A stretch of 64,000 bases of DNA from contig JAVTVY010018745.1 in NCBI GenBank assembly GCA_036873755.1, forward strand, positions 1 to 64,000, written 5' to 3'. The notes beneath the pieces were generated by a model, which was given only the letters and a program-made list of their open reading frames with translations, was not told the origin of the DNA and made no database searches. The position numbers and the translations under genes were made by a program. Shown piece by piece: positions 54,486 through 64,000 of the stretch; within the stretch, counting starts at the first letter, position 1; every line of letters begins with the position of its first letter. The DNA comes from Hanleya hanleyi. Taxonomy: Eukaryota; Mollusca; Polyplacophora; Lepidopleurida; Hanleyidae.

Positions 54486-57400
54486 CAGGGTTTCATACAC
54501 GTCATATTTTGCCACCGGTATTCGGTGGCAAAATTGAGCTAAAAACTCAATTGATGCCATAAAAAAACTGAAGTTTATATGTTTACTAAGGAAACTATTC
54601 AATTTTTGAACTGAAAACTCAATTCCGGTAAGCTAGAACACGTAATGCAAGCAAAGAATGGCGAAAAAACAGACGTCGACTCGCGCCAAAAGGGAATTTC
54701 CAAATTTAGCCGAAAATCAGTCTTTGGACATTTCCGTTTCCGCCGTCACGTTCGTCAGTTAATCGATTCTGAAATATTCCTCGGAATACCCATGCGTCGA
54801 CATGAGAGTCGTCCGAGTCTATACAGCTAGTAGTGACAATTTCTCGGTGATAGTCAGAAAATATCGGCCCGAAAATATTGAACGTCGACCTCCGCTCAGA
54901 CAGTGTAGATTATCTTTTTTTCCATCTTCCCCCACAGTTCCGACGCATCACACCGGAATCTAAACGGGAAGTACATGAAGCAGCAGTATCGCAGGTAGTC
55001 CGAGGAATATATCGGTTGTCGACCTCCGGCACAAGATCGGATCACAAGATCTTCCCACACTGCTCGCTCACTGCAATTTCCAAATTCGTCGTTGAGTGAA
55101 AGCAACTTCTAAAAGTTTGCCAAGGGAGAATGATCTTTATATGAGATATTACCAACATTAATAGCTTAATCCTGCTGTATATTCTCGAAAATGTAGGAAG
55201 GATTTAGGCAAGTTAACCGTTATTTTCTCGCACCAACGCACGTGTCACACCAACACACGTGCTGTTGTTGTTGTAAAGTTCCGTGAACGGAGTTGTAATA
55301 AATTAATCGGAGTAATTTTGGCTGCGAGATTATAAAACTAAAATGGACAAACTGTCAATTCAGGAATCATAAATGGAGTGAATAAAATCCAAGAGATAAA
55401 CTCATATTAACAGTCGGTGGGTGAAACCACTCTGTTCACTTCAACTCGAAGCTTTCATTAATAATTTCAGTAAATGTCACAGGGGCTAATTCTCAGGGAA
55501 ATTATTATTTATACTGGTTTACTGATTTCAAATAGTGGCCTGAAAAATAATTTGATGACAATGGTGGGATATTTTTTAGCAAGTCTTGGATATTAAAGTT
55601 TTTTTTATAGACTGGTAATTTTCTGTATTTGTGTGTTATATGTTGCACTGTGACTGAGTATTTTTTGTTGACATCCACAATCTGACATTAATGTGCTGAA
55701 AATAGATTGTGATCAATCAAGAACATAAAAATGATCATATTAAATTATCGGTTTGTTTATTTTCACAATTCAAATACACAGCGGTATTGACAGGTTGCAT
55801 TGCTCATCATATGGAAATTTTTTATACCTTCCTTATGGTGGTTGCAAAATTACAAATAAACTCAATACAAGTCTGTCGGTCGGCGACAAAAACATAAAAA
55901 TACTCAATACAGGTGAAAAAATACTGAATTTTCAGTATCCGCAGAGATTCATACAAGTCACTTTTTACCACCGGTATTCGGTGGTAAAAAAAATTTGAAA
56001 ACTCAATTCGTATGGCAAGAAACTCAATTGCTTTCGTTTTACTGGACAAATACTCAATTTTTCGTGGAAAACTCAATTCGCCAGACATGGCCAAAGTAAA
56101 TTTGAGGGCTCAAATTACGAAATAAACTCAATCGAATGACGATCTTACCGTGAAAACGATACCAAGTTTACCTTTCACGGGCGCCGGGAGCATGCCACCA
56201 CGTGGTGGTGTTGTTGTTAACGCCTTCGAGTATGTAGCGAGTATGCTGATCACAGCGCCACGTAGCGGCAGATACAATTTGCATACATTATTTCCGGAAC
56301 CCTCAAACGTTTATTGTGTGGCAGCCTGCATTCGTACTACCGAGTGTTCCCGACTATCACTAAAGTTTGAGAACAGGGACTGTCGCCCAAAAGTTTTTAT
56401 CGGCCATCTGTCGCCGTAAAAGTTTTTTTTTCCTTCAACTTCAAACAGACCCTGTGTAGTTGTTGTTGTCATCTTCAAATCGCGTAGGTCGTCAATATGT
56501 CCTCCAGAGTTGCGAGTTTCGGAAATGAAATACAAAGAAAATAGTCTACGAAACGAAAGAAAAATCTGCCCCCACGTTGTTGTTGTTGTTGAAAAGCAAT
56601 ATGCGTGTTGAAATCTTTTGTGCCTTACTTCCCTATTTTGAAAGTGAACTCGTCCAATTCGATTCATCGGGAAGCCTTGTGGGCTTACATCACCGGGTCA
56701 GTGGAAGTTTCCATTACCGCAATAGGGATGACAGCCCGACAGTCTTGGGCTTTGTAGAGCCACGTGCTAGCAGCCAATCGACCATATTTCCCGGCTAAAT
56801 CTGGACTGTGATGCCGACGTTCGGTTCATTCAGTATCCATCATACAGTAAGTCAAAAAGTGAAATGTCCAGCCATGTCAAGAATTGAAAATACATCGAGG
56901 CTAAACGTCTAAATTTCACATGACTTGTACAAGCCAAGACCTGCAATCATGATCGGGTTGTATTTTTGTAAAGTACATTGATTGGTCTACAACTTCACTC
57001 GTGAGATGTCAATGCGACTGACGCTGCGAGATTCAATATTCAACTTTATTGTATGAACACCCCAGTAGGGTAGAGTACATAACAGAATAATAAAATCAAA
57101 TCAATACAGAACACACACATTGATATTATATATACATACTGCATGATAAGATATCAGTTTAACTTGGATTTACCCTCCTGTACCATTTGTATACTGTATT
57201 ACATAATATGTTAGTTAAAGGTATATCTACCAACGACATGATAAAGATAAATTTATCTTTATCGCGATGAAACCAGGCTGCATATTTTATCTTCGTCTGT
57301 TCCATAAAGTTGACTCCTCATTGATAATAAACAATAAATTTTCATAGTTAGAAGAGTAATGGAAAACCATACTTTAGAAAAAGGCATATTATTTATACAT

Positions 57401-58247
57401 ATTTCTGTATTAACTTGCATTAACCTTCATTGAAATTTTAGCCAGAGGATAATGTACCCATCTATATAGGCCTGTCCCGAACCTGAAATTTAATACGAGG
57501 CGACCTCCAGAAATGGATTTTGGGAAAAATTAACACACGATAAATAGCACTCAAGAAATTTGCTTAAAAAAATTAACATTGAGTGAATGTGACCATCCAA
57601 AATATTCGGCAGTTTCCAGAAAATTTAGACTTTAGAATTTGGCAGATCTGTCTCATGTAAAAACTTTATTAAACTTTAATTCAGTAACAATCTGCAGAGG
57701 CTGTGTTTGGTGCAGTTAACTGCAGACAAGAAGGCATGTTTCCTGGTTCGATCCTTTGCTGTTTTGAATAATTACTGCTTGATTTCTCCCACCGATTTCC
57801 TTCGTGATATAGATTATTCAGATTGATCTTTTGGTACAGTACATGTAAATCTCTTGGTTTTTATACTTCATTGGATGAAAACTTTAGCTGAAGACGCGCT
57901 GAATAAAATGAGTTATGGAATTTGTATATTGGGTAGATGAATTTTTGTTGTCAAAAATAAACCCTGCTCATAGTATAATATATTGACCATATTAAAACAC
58001 ATCAACAACATCCTGTGCATGGTGGTGGTTGAAATATTTGAGGACTCAATACCAATGGGTGAATCGGTGGTAATTTTTTTTGAAAACTCAATCGCGATCT
58101 TTGAATCGGCGGTAAAAAAATTTGAAAACTCAATTTCACCATTGTGAAAACTCAATTTTGAGTAATATTGAGTTTTCGGTGGTAAAATTTTTGACTTGTA
58201 TGAATCCCTGATCCGGTGGCAAAAATTTGGACTTCTATGAAACCCTG
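54486..58247. mobile_element. TIR element A, 5-bp TSD (hAT-like), in a LINE
   Basis: CATAC at 54481-54485 and 58248-58252 flanks TIRs CAGGGTTTCATA...TTTTGCCACCGG. Joining the flanks at one CATAC restores the LINE peptide L-E-Y-G-N-C-V-W-S-P-H, confirming the boundaries. Without nested element B it is about 1.5 kb. Subterminal repeats of (A)AACTCAAT occur near 54551, 54604 and 55896. CAG-G termini fit hAT, but the 5-bp duplication is unusual (8 bp is the norm; variants with 5 bp have been named), so the superfamily is provisional. A GC-richer interior (54645-55105) has ORFs without recognised domains. Confidence 0.82.
55942..58210. mobile_element. TIR element B, related to A and nested in its right end
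   Basis: ATCCG at 55937-55941 and 58211-58215 flanks TIRs CAGRGATTCATACAAGTCA followed by TTTTACCACCG, clearly related to element A's ends. Subterminal (G)AAAACTCAAT words cluster at 55983-56125 (five) and 58040-58145 (four direct, one inverted). The interior (56130-58020) has no recognised transposase. A segment near 57030-57110 ('caatattcaactttattgta') may be another unnamed repeat. Length is 2.27 kb. Confidence 0.82.
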
Positions 58248-58252
58248 CATAC

Positions 58253-60211
58253 ACAGTTACCATATTCCAGCGAATATCGTGGAAATCCATTTCAGGGAAA
58301 TCAAAGCCTACTTTACCGCATGCAAGATTATTCCGCTTGGTAGTCCGTAATAAAAACAATTATTATTTCAGTTTTTTCAAAACAACAGCTGTCAATTCAC
58401 TCAGACATAGTCTATTCAGATCAGACATACAGAAGTGTCCATTTCCTTTGACCACAAACACAGTTGGGCAAAAAAGGTAGTGCCAAATTTCTTCTAATTA
58501 TTCAGATGGCAAAACTTAACTTCAGTCTACTGTGGAGATAAATTCTGCAAATTTCACTTGCTATTTTTGCAGTTCTTGGGATAAATAACATATCCATGCC
58601 ACAGTATGTAGCCTCAGTTGACATAAAGATGGATTTTTTCTCTCCTAATTTGAGAATGCTGTTTGAAAAGTTAGAAGAAATACATGTAGGGTACTTTGTC
58701 TCTGGTTAACACATGTCGCTTTGAAAGGTCTGTGCATGTTGACTGTATTTTCACAAAACTTTAGATATTATTTATGATCTTGAATAACTCTAATGTTGTT
58801 AATATCTGTCCGAATTGCTGATCAGTCTCTGTTGAAATAGTGCTTGGATGGTTCACGTTGACAATTTATTCCATTCTCTGCATAACTGCATATCCCCAAC
58901 TCTGAGCTTTGTCCCTCATGATCTCACCACTGGGGAGAAGGGTCAGGACAGTTAACTGCCTCAATTTGTTCATTATGCATGGAATTTATACCCTTCAAAG
59001 GTATATACAAGTGACTACAAAATTATTCCTTAGAATTCATTCATAACCATTCTGAAAAGCATTTCTAAGTGTCATTTTAACTCTGAGACCTTAGGTCAGT
59101 ATATTATTCATGCAAAGTGAAAATATAGAGTAACCCATGATGTTCTGAATTTTAAGTTCAGGCTGAGGCTCCAGGCTTTCTTCTGAGGGCATGTACAGGT
59201 TATATATAGGCTTATGTCCCAGTTCTGTGGATCCAGGCGTACTAAAGCCAAGATTGGGTATAATCTTACAAACTATGGAGCTTAATCCTCACAATCAATA
59301 CCTAGGTGAGAATGTTACACATATTTGAGCACAGGGTTATAAGGATCACCTTTGATATAGGTATACCTGCATGTATAGGTAATAGGAATTTATATCAAAA
59401 ACTACATATACAGCTAGAGACAGTCAACAGTTAAATAATTTTTCTATTTTTCCCCATGGTTGTCATCGGTTCCACCAATTTCAAAGGTATGTACTCAATG
59501 TCTTCATATCCATAATAGTGTTTTGTCATTTCTCTGTACACCATAGTTGCATATGTACAGTATGGATTACAAAAGGTCGGGGTTCAGCGGAGGTGTTTTG
59601 AGATGGTCAGCACATGTTATTAGTTGTGTGTATATTAGATCCCTTCTATCCTGAATGTGAATGATTCTCTCTCAAAAGAAATCATTTTTACACAGAATCA
59701 ACAGAGAATGCTGTCTTCTGAGTTATAGATCGTATCTTCAAAATTATGTCTGTGTCATTTCAGGATCATGACAATGGCTGTGTATGAGAGAGAGAGAGAG
59801 AGAGAATTAAGGTTTAACATCGCGTTCAGCAATATTTCAGCTTCTTTGCGATGAGGCTGTGTATGGCTGAGTTTTAACAATCAGAGTTAATAATTTGTGG
59901 AGAGGAGATCTAACAATTTGAGACTCTAAGATAAGAAAATCTTAAATCACAGATTTGCTCATGACTGGCTAGCAAGAAATCAAAGCAGTTTGATATGCTC
60001 AACTTGGTCGCTTCTGATGAAGTCATGAGTATTTAAAGGTAGCCATGCATCTTGCTGATCGATGGAAGCATGAAGGCATGTTGCATTTACCTCCTCAACT
60101 GCAGAGAACTTCCATTCGTTTTGATGTCAAATTATATCTGGTCAACGTTGCGTGGCCAACATTGCTTTGTCTGGATGTAATAGAACAGACAGATCATCTT
60201 GGAATATAGGT
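58253..60211. other. LINE edge, then unassigned DNA
   Basis: The first ~25 bp (minus strand CTGGAATATGGTAACTGTG) belong to the LINE remnant, and its 5' limit is not visible. The rest is AT-rich DNA with no recognised gene, apart from the SINE fragment at 59784-59862. Confidence 0.45.
59784..59862 (-). mobile_element. SINE 3' fragment with GA-rich tail
   Basis: (GA)n at 59786-59804 joins 'attaaggtttaacatcgcgt' and 'tcagcaatatttcagcttct' then TTGCGATGAGG. This is the same 3' domain as in the SINEs at 62603 and 43168, with the TCAC tail replaced by a TCTC run on the element strand. Confidence 0.55.
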
Positions 60212-60217
60212 TACATC

Positions 60218-60429
60218 CAGGCCTCAATTTAAGGAGTGCTGATGGTAACCTCTCAACAGGTTACCATGAATTCTACACTGGTAACCTGTGGGAACCTGTT
60301 GCATAATTATTGACCTAATGTCATATTATTAGTCAAAATTATGGGGACCTGAAAATAGGTTACCACTATTTTTCATATGGCAACCTCCAGGCAACCTGAA
60401 AACAGGTTACCACCTTAAATTGAGGCCTG
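60218..60429. mobile_element. 212-bp MITE with 6-bp TSD
   Basis: TACATC at 60212-60217 and 60430-60435 flanks TIRs CAGGCCTCAATTTAAGG (17 bp). The interior contains at least six GGTAACC/GGTTACC words (perfect palindromes of the BstEII type) in both arms. The CAGG terminus resembles hAT-type ends. A 6-bp duplication is atypical, so the superfamily is left open. Confidence 0.85.
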
Positions 60430-60435
60430 TACATC

Positions 60436-62592
60436 ATGTCCAGATGTCATAAATTATTATCATGTTGTTGCAGGGGTTAAAAATGTGCCCCTCTCAGGTG
60501 ACAGGCTCAAACGATTTTTTCCCTGTCACTCCCCACCATGCAGTAGCCTGGATGCACTTATAATATGAAATAATAATATTGCTTGCAATGCAAATTGTGA
60601 TGCAGGCATAATTAGTTAAATTTGTGTCCAATTAATAACACAAATTAATGTGTCTAGGCAGTTTCCTGTATTCAGTTTGAAGGTGTTTGGAAAAAACAAC
60701 AACATTTTTGTAGCTAGAGGTAACACACATTCTACTTGTCTCGTGCAATAAAATTTTGTATCGGTGATTATTATCGTAGAAGCTTCGATTAGCAAATTAC
60801 CGGATATTCAAGTTGAATGTCATTGACAGATCACTGACATTGTTATGCTGTTTTGACAGTTGTCATGATTACAGAAAGTAATTCTGGTGAACAATTGTTC
60901 AATATCACGTAACAACTATCCAATAATGGAAGAAATGTTGGACATTTGTCATATAGAATTACATGCAGTGTGGAATATTATGTTATACAGTTACTATATA
61001 TTATTACATGTAACAGCTTATATCATTGAAATATCTTATAGTGCCATATGTTTCACTTTTCATCAGTCTCTACCTGGAAATAGATCCCTTAATGAGAAAC
61101 TGGTTTTCTTTGCCAACCAATGGCAATACAGGATATTTTTTCTTATAATATTTGAATTGACCAATTCCCTTCTTCCATATTTAAAGATCTCTTCTTTGAT
61201 GCAAATGGATGGAGCTTCTATAAAATCCATTCTGTCTTAGCCTGTTGTATTATTTATATGATCATTCTTCATAGAAAAGTGCTTAAAATGGAAGTATCAT
61301 CCTAATACTGAGGGACATTAATTCCTGCCGGAGGAAACAATAGATTTTGACATTTCGAGGCCTCGGCTCCTCCGGCAGATTTCCCACAAATACCTATATA
61401 TATTACAATGGACTCGGTCATATCAGGCTCCTAACCATGCCAACTCTGTATTGCTGATCTGAGCATCCAGTCTCAACCTACATGCTGTGTATTGGAAACT
61501 TGGCTCCTCGCTCACCACTTCTCTGCCAGTGCTGATGGAGAGACAGTTTAAGTAACTATGATGCCTAAGGTAGCGACACAATTGCCTTATCCCCAGCAGC
61601 TGTTAGCGGATTGATTAGCCTCCACGGATTCCACCAGAACAAAACCATTCCTTGTACCATGTTACAAGATTGGAGCTCAGACTAGTGGTAGTGTTGGGAG
61701 AAGCTCAGACATTTTGCTATCTTTGCTTCATTTTCTCCATCATCGTCCAGCCTTGTGCATGTCCCGTAATGCAGAAGATGAGATAGCTAAATGGTGCGGA
61801 TCTGATGTTAATCAAATGTTTTCTGTGAAGGTGCTTTAGAGCTATGCTATTGAGCAGACCTCCCAGTGGCTATTAAACTGCTTCATAGTCTGTATTACAC
61901 ATTCATGGTAAGTATTCTAAGTAGATATACCATTTCATTTTTGACAAAAATATAGGGCACAGAACATGCTAAGTTTGAAGAATCCAAAATGCTTTGATTT
62001 TAATATAATTCAGACTTACCACATTCACATTTTTGTTTATGTTCAGTTTTATTCCTGTGTATGAAAACAATTAATGCCAGTGGCTATATACTTGATAGTA
62101 TATGACCCTTTGATTTTATTGGTGCAACATATTGAGGTACATGTATTATGCCTGCTCACATTCTGTCACATGACTGATCATTTTGATTATGCTTATTTCA
62201 AACCCTGAATTTTATGGTGAAAAATTTCACTGAGATTGAATGATTAGAGGGTTTACCTTAGGTTATTTTCTGTATTCTGTCTGGAAACTAAGAAGTTGGT
62301 TTTTCATGACATAATACTTTCTTGGTGAATTGCTCAGATGAATTAATCATCCTATCAGAAATCGATCAGTCATGATTTTTTGAGAAACATACATTCGGAA
62401 GATGTAATAATTCAATCGGTAGATCCACTTGTAACAAAAATTTGATAACCCACTCATTCATGTGTATTGGTAGCTGTGTTACGGACTTGTCAGATCAATC
62501 CAACTGTGATATATCATGTCTAGACATATCACAGACTAATCATATTAACTTGTAACTGTTATTTGAAGTCTGGAATCTATAAATCTATGGAA
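60436..62592. other. unassigned DNA with one GC-rich hairpin
   Basis: AT-rich, apparently single-copy. CTGCCGGAGGA (61325-61335) and its complement (61368-61378) form an 11-bp stem around a 32-base loop containing 'gaggcctcgg'. The short ORFs (for example 60887-61240) lack motifs. Confidence 0.4.
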
Positions 62593-62602
62593 GGAATTAC
62601 AA

Positions 62603-62877
62603 GTGAGTGAGTGAGTGAGTCAATATGATTTAACGTCGCTTTCAACACTATTTCAGTCATATCACGACATTTGGTTCCTATTCCTTTTCACACCCGGAAA
62701 CCACACTGGTGGGATTCTACTCCTTTTAACACCCGGGACCCCACTGGTGCTCCATGCAGTTAGTCGCCTCTTATGACAAGCTCTCTGAGGAGCTGAGGTC
62801 TATTTTTACCATGACCTGGAGTGTCCACAATGACACCCCAGGTCAATCCCCGGGAGCCCCACTGGACGGAATTACAA
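62603..62877 (-). mobile_element. SINE with (TCAC)n tail and 10-bp TSD
   Basis: GGAATTACAA at 62593-62602 and 62878-62887 flanks a 275-bp sequence. In element orientation it starts GTCCAGTGGGGCTCCCGGG and ends in 'gatatgactgaaatagtgtt', GAAAGCGACGTTAAA and a TCAC repeat (plus-strand GTGAGTGAGTGAGTGAG, 62603-62620). The 3' domain is shared with copies at 52183, 43168 and 59784. The TSD plus simple-repeat tail indicates LINE-mediated retroposition. I could not identify clear A and B box promoter motifs in the head. Confidence 0.85.
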
Positions 62878-62887
62878 TATTACAATG

Positions 62888-63212
62888 TAGTAGTTTCTGA
62901 TTGAGGAGATCAAACAGAAGGTGATTACTTCTGGTTAAGGGAGGAGAATACTCTGTTGGGTTCATGGATTTGATCACATTAGAACTCCAGGGTATTCAGC
63001 TGGGTATCACAAACTCCAGCTGAAATGTATTGAGTGACACACTACATAAATAGAATTTGAAACAACTCACTTTTACGCGGACACAGTTTCCACAAGTGCC
63101 GGTATCAGAAACTGGGCACTTGCTGATTCAAAGGGTCCTCATTGATTTCCCAACTTTGGGAATCGTCACTTAAACTCTGAGTTGCAATAAATCAATCACC
63201 CATCCTTTTTTT
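62888..63212. other. no recognised feature
   Basis: Unassigned. 'gttgcaataaatcaatcacc' (about 63181) resembles 80-105 at the window start. Confidence 0.4.
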
Positions 63213-64000
63213 ACCCCTCAGCCAAAATTTGGCCGAAGGGTATTGTCGTCATCATGTACATCTGTCCATCTGTCCATCACAGCTTTCTCATTACCAAGAT
63301 ATCTTTTGAACGACTTACCCTAGGCACACCAAACTTGCAGTGCACATCCATATGCTCGTGACCCAGAACCCTATTGACTCTGGACCTGATTAGTTGGAAA
63401 CTTTGGCAGCCATCTTTAATTTATGCGAAACCATCACAGCTTTCTCGTTACCAAGATATCTTTTGAACGACTTACCCTAGGCACACCAAACTTGTCGTGC
63501 ACAACCATATGCTCGTTACCCAGAACCTTATTGAATGTGGATCCAATTGGGTGGTAACTTTGGCAGCCATCTTTAATTTATGTGAAACCATTAATCTTGT
63601 GTATCTCAGAAACCATTTCGCTGTTAAGTGTGAAACTTGGTATATATCATCGATACATCAAGAAACTTTAAAGGAATGACCAAACCAGTTTCCCTGATTG
63701 GGTGGAAACCTTGGCCGCCATCTTTAATTTATGCAAAATCTTTAATGATGTATATCTCTGATACCATTTAAGTGTTCTATGCGAAACTTGGTAATGAATA
63801 ACCACAACAGTTCCTTTGAGTCAGGCGGAAAGGATGGTCGGCCATCTTTATTTTATATAAAATCATTAATGATCTCTATCTCTGATACTGTTCAAGTGTT
63901 CCATGTAAAATTTGGTATACGCATCATCGATGCATCAAGAGACTTATGATGAATGACCAAACTCATTTCTCTGATTGGGTGGAAACCTTGGCGACCATTT
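63213..64000 (+). mobile_element. ACCCCTCAGCC-type HINE, cut by the window end
   Basis: The 5' palindrome CCTCAGCCAAAATTTGGCCG-AAGGG (63217-63241) and 'tgtacatctgtccatctgtc' are followed by ~156-175-bp cores containing 'gacttaccctaggcacacca' and 'ggcagccatctttaatttat'. The cores match those of the element at 46630-48416, so this is the same family. The 3' end and any endonuclease remnant would lie beyond the window. Confidence 0.8.

Noticed and set aside
54174..54602. 142-codon ORF as one intact gene
   Set aside because: Its first ~40 codons lie in the inserted TIR element. Only the part up to 54480 is LINE sequence.
57913..58359. 148-codon minus-strand ORF
   Set aside because: It crosses the right ends of elements B and A and the LINE edge, reading through repeated ACTCAAT words. 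No domain.

Overview
The window looks like gene-poor, repeat-dense DNA from a marine mollusc, most likely a bivalve. This is inferred from sequence character: A+T-rich non-coding DNA, several families built as palindrome + YGTC microsatellite + tandem ~130-170 bp cores (the bivalve 'pearl'/Helentron-associated architecture), SINE copies with a TCAC-repeat tail, and CR1/L2-type LINEs. No complete host gene is visible. One short stretch on the minus strand (25578-25729) could be a host exon. Almost everything else I can name is a transposable element, a tandem array, or plain AT-rich DNA with no recognisable signal.

Layout. 1-4900: a foldback, a GTCCCCC-type HINE element, a 38-bp hairpin minisatellite split by a near-perfect foldback, and a tandem-core fragment. 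5170-8620: an AT-rich ~165-bp array interrupted by a 2.07-kb TTAA-flanked element. 9-23 kb: a MITE, four more HINE-like elements or fragments, a pyrimidine tract and small tandem repeats. 23.36-24.48 kb: a 21-bp minisatellite of about 53 copies, then a LINE 3' end inside a MITE. 26.9-27.3 kb: a long inverted repeat. 27.5-40.7 kb: a 45-bp minisatellite split by one 11.4-kb LINE insertion (minus strand, TSD ATGAATAGT). The LINE holds a 1.4-kb TAA-flanked TIR element and a ~620-bp-period satellite block, and that block is split by a HINE and by a second TAA-flanked TIR element. 41.5-42.9 kb: a HINE with nuclear-receptor-like half-sites. 45.6-49.9 kb: a third TAA-flanked TIR element containing a 9-bp-TSD long-TIR foldback, which contains a HINE carrying a Helentron-type endonuclease remnant. 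50.0-50.7 kb: a second TTAA element. 54.0-58.3 kb: an L2/CR1-like LINE remnant split by two nested elements with 5-bp TSDs. 60-64 kb: a small MITE, a SINE and the start of another HINE.

The coding content is transposon-derived. The 29-40 kb LINE has ORF1 (coiled coil plus RRM-like domain, one in-frame TGA) and ORF2 (2A-like DIETNPGP motif, APE-type endonuclease, reverse transcriptase with FADD, C-terminal CCHC-like zinc motif). ORF2 is disabled by a TIR-element insertion, two frameshifts and an in-frame TGA. Removing the TIR element and one TAA restores the endonuclease frame, which supports the nesting. Family names follow TSD length, TIR sequence and motif recognition, without database searches. 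The strongest hunting leads are the endonuclease-bearing HINE, the 2A-like motif, the nested 5-bp-TSD pair with reiterated ACTCAAT motifs, the symmetrical TGACGT(CA) sites in the TTAA elements, and the AGGTCA-type half-sites reiterated in one HINE.
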